Below, in pieces: positions 63,521 to 64,000 of a DNA stretch of 64,000 nt. The first letter of the stretch is position 1. Each line of letters begins with the position of its first letter. Made by a program: the position numbers and the translations under genes. The DNA is from Micromonospora sp. WMMD1082 (lineage in GTDB: Bacteria > Actinomycetota > Actinomycetes > Mycobacteriales > Micromonosporaceae). The notes under the pieces were generated by a model, which saw only the letters and a program-made list of their open reading frames with translations, made no database searches and was not told the origin of the DNA. The stretch lies in contig NZ_JARUBM010000002.1 in assembly GCF_029626175.1 (NCBI RefSeq), forward strand, positions 2,559,001 through 2,623,000, in the 5' to 3' direction.

Positions 63521-63958
63521 TCAGCGGGCCACGACGGGCCGGAAGGTGGCGGGCCGGGCGGCGGCGGGCGCCTCGCCGACGGTGGCCACGATCCGGGGCT
63601 GTGCGCTGCGGACGCGGGTGCGGAAGGCGTGGTTGAGCAACGCGTCCAGCTGCCAGACCTGCTTTGCGTGCTGGGTGCGGATCAGGAAGCGCTCGCGGAT
63701 GCCGTCGATCGCGGTGGCGGCCAGCTCGACACAGTGCAGTCGAGGGTCGGGGCTCCACGTCACGTGGCTCAGCTCGCGCAGCTCGGTGTTGAGGTGCAGC
63801 CGCAGCCGGTGCAGCACCCGGGTCTGCCGGGTGATCACGAGCCGCCGGTGGGTGAGCAGGAGGAGGTACTCCCCGTTGATCGGCCGGTCGGGGCGGCTGC
63901 AACGGGTGACCAGGATGGTGGCGTCGCCGGAACCCACACAGCGACGGAACACCGGCAT
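63521..63958 (-). CDS. Hypothetical protein (PH-like?), possibly incomplete at the window edge
   Basis: Frame of 145 residues from ATG at 63958, but the same frame stays open to base 64000, so the true start may lie outside. Beta-strand-rich segments (YLLLLTHRRLVITRQTRVLH, LHLNTELRELSHVTW, RFLIRTQHAKQVWQLDALLN) resemble a PH-like or GRAM-type fold, suggested by pattern only. No catalytic motif is seen. The C-terminal tail is Ala/Pro-rich. Confidence 0.5.
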   Translation of the reverse strand: MPVFRRCVGSGDATILVTRCSRPDRPINGEYLLLLTHRRLVITRQTRVLHRLRLHLNTELRELSHVTWSPDPRLHCVELAATAIDGIRERFLIRTQHAKQVWQLDALLNHAFRTRVRSAQPRIVATVGEAPAAARPATFRPVVAR

Positions 63959-64000
63959 GTGCCGGCTGGCGGTCTGTAGCGCCAGACCGGCCTCGGAGGC

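Overview
The window is high-GC DNA with gene families typical of filamentous actinomycetes: modular type I PKS, SARP and LAL regulators, an MbtH-like protein, a pSAM2-like tRNA-targeting integrase, a SoxR-type MerR protein and an IdeR/DmdR-type iron box. A Micromonosporaceae host is my inference; no rRNA or species marker is present.

Region 1 (1-33.9 kb, all minus strand) is the upstream part of a large biosynthetic cluster that continues past the left edge. In transcription order it encodes a UbiA prenyltransferase, a small membrane protein, an MmpL exporter, a 3Fe-4S ferredoxin, a type II thioesterase, a KAS III enzyme, a LAL regulator with a TTA codon, a metallophosphoesterase overlapping a phosphopantetheinyl transferase, a SARP regulator, an FcoT-like thioesterase, an acyl-AMP ligase, a PvcA/DIT1-type isonitrile synthase, a PvcB-type dioxygenase, IPP isomerase, an MbtH-like protein, a P450 and two PKS genes. 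The first PKS has a truncated acyl-ligase plus ACP loading unit followed by KS-AT(malonyl)-DH-KR-ACP. The second has KS-AT(methylmalonyl)-DH-KR-ACP-KS-AT(malonyl)-DH and then runs off the window. The gene set suggests a polyene-type polyketide carrying an isonitrile and an isoprenoid part, perhaps with peptide modules outside the window. I do not recognise the product. A CCCCTA/TAGGGG motif recurs in five intergenic regions of the cluster and nowhere else I noticed except the tRNA-Arg sequence.

Region 2 (34.1-37.4 kb) holds a YbaK-type deacylase, an enolase and a MerR regulator fused to a peroxiredoxin-like domain that has lost its cysteines.

Region 3 (37,405-44,584) is a 7.2-kb integrative element in the 3' end of tRNA-Arg(ACG), bounded by perfect 43-bp direct repeats. 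It carries two small ORFs, a GNAT, a GntR/UTRA regulator, a sigma-like protein with three sigma-4-like helix-turn-helix units, an excisionase and a tyrosine integrase. It has no recognisable replication or transfer gene. A 2-kb non-coding stretch and the xis-int junction hold repeat modules in which spacing and orientation are conserved to the base pair between copies while the 7-bp motif itself changes as a set. This is the most striking observation in the window.

Region 4 (44.5-64 kb) is ordinary chromosome: tRNA-Arg and two tRNA-Ser genes, an EcsC-like protein with a histone-H1-like tail, a CPBP protease, a flavohaemoglobin-like protein, an XRE-peptide deformylase fusion, an iron-box-preceded FhuF-like protein, membrane and GT2 glycosyltransferase-type proteins, a methyltransferase, a PEBP protein, a quinone oxidoreductase, a SoxR-type regulator divergent from a split transketolase, and a secreted SGNH hydrolase with a ricin-type lectin domain.
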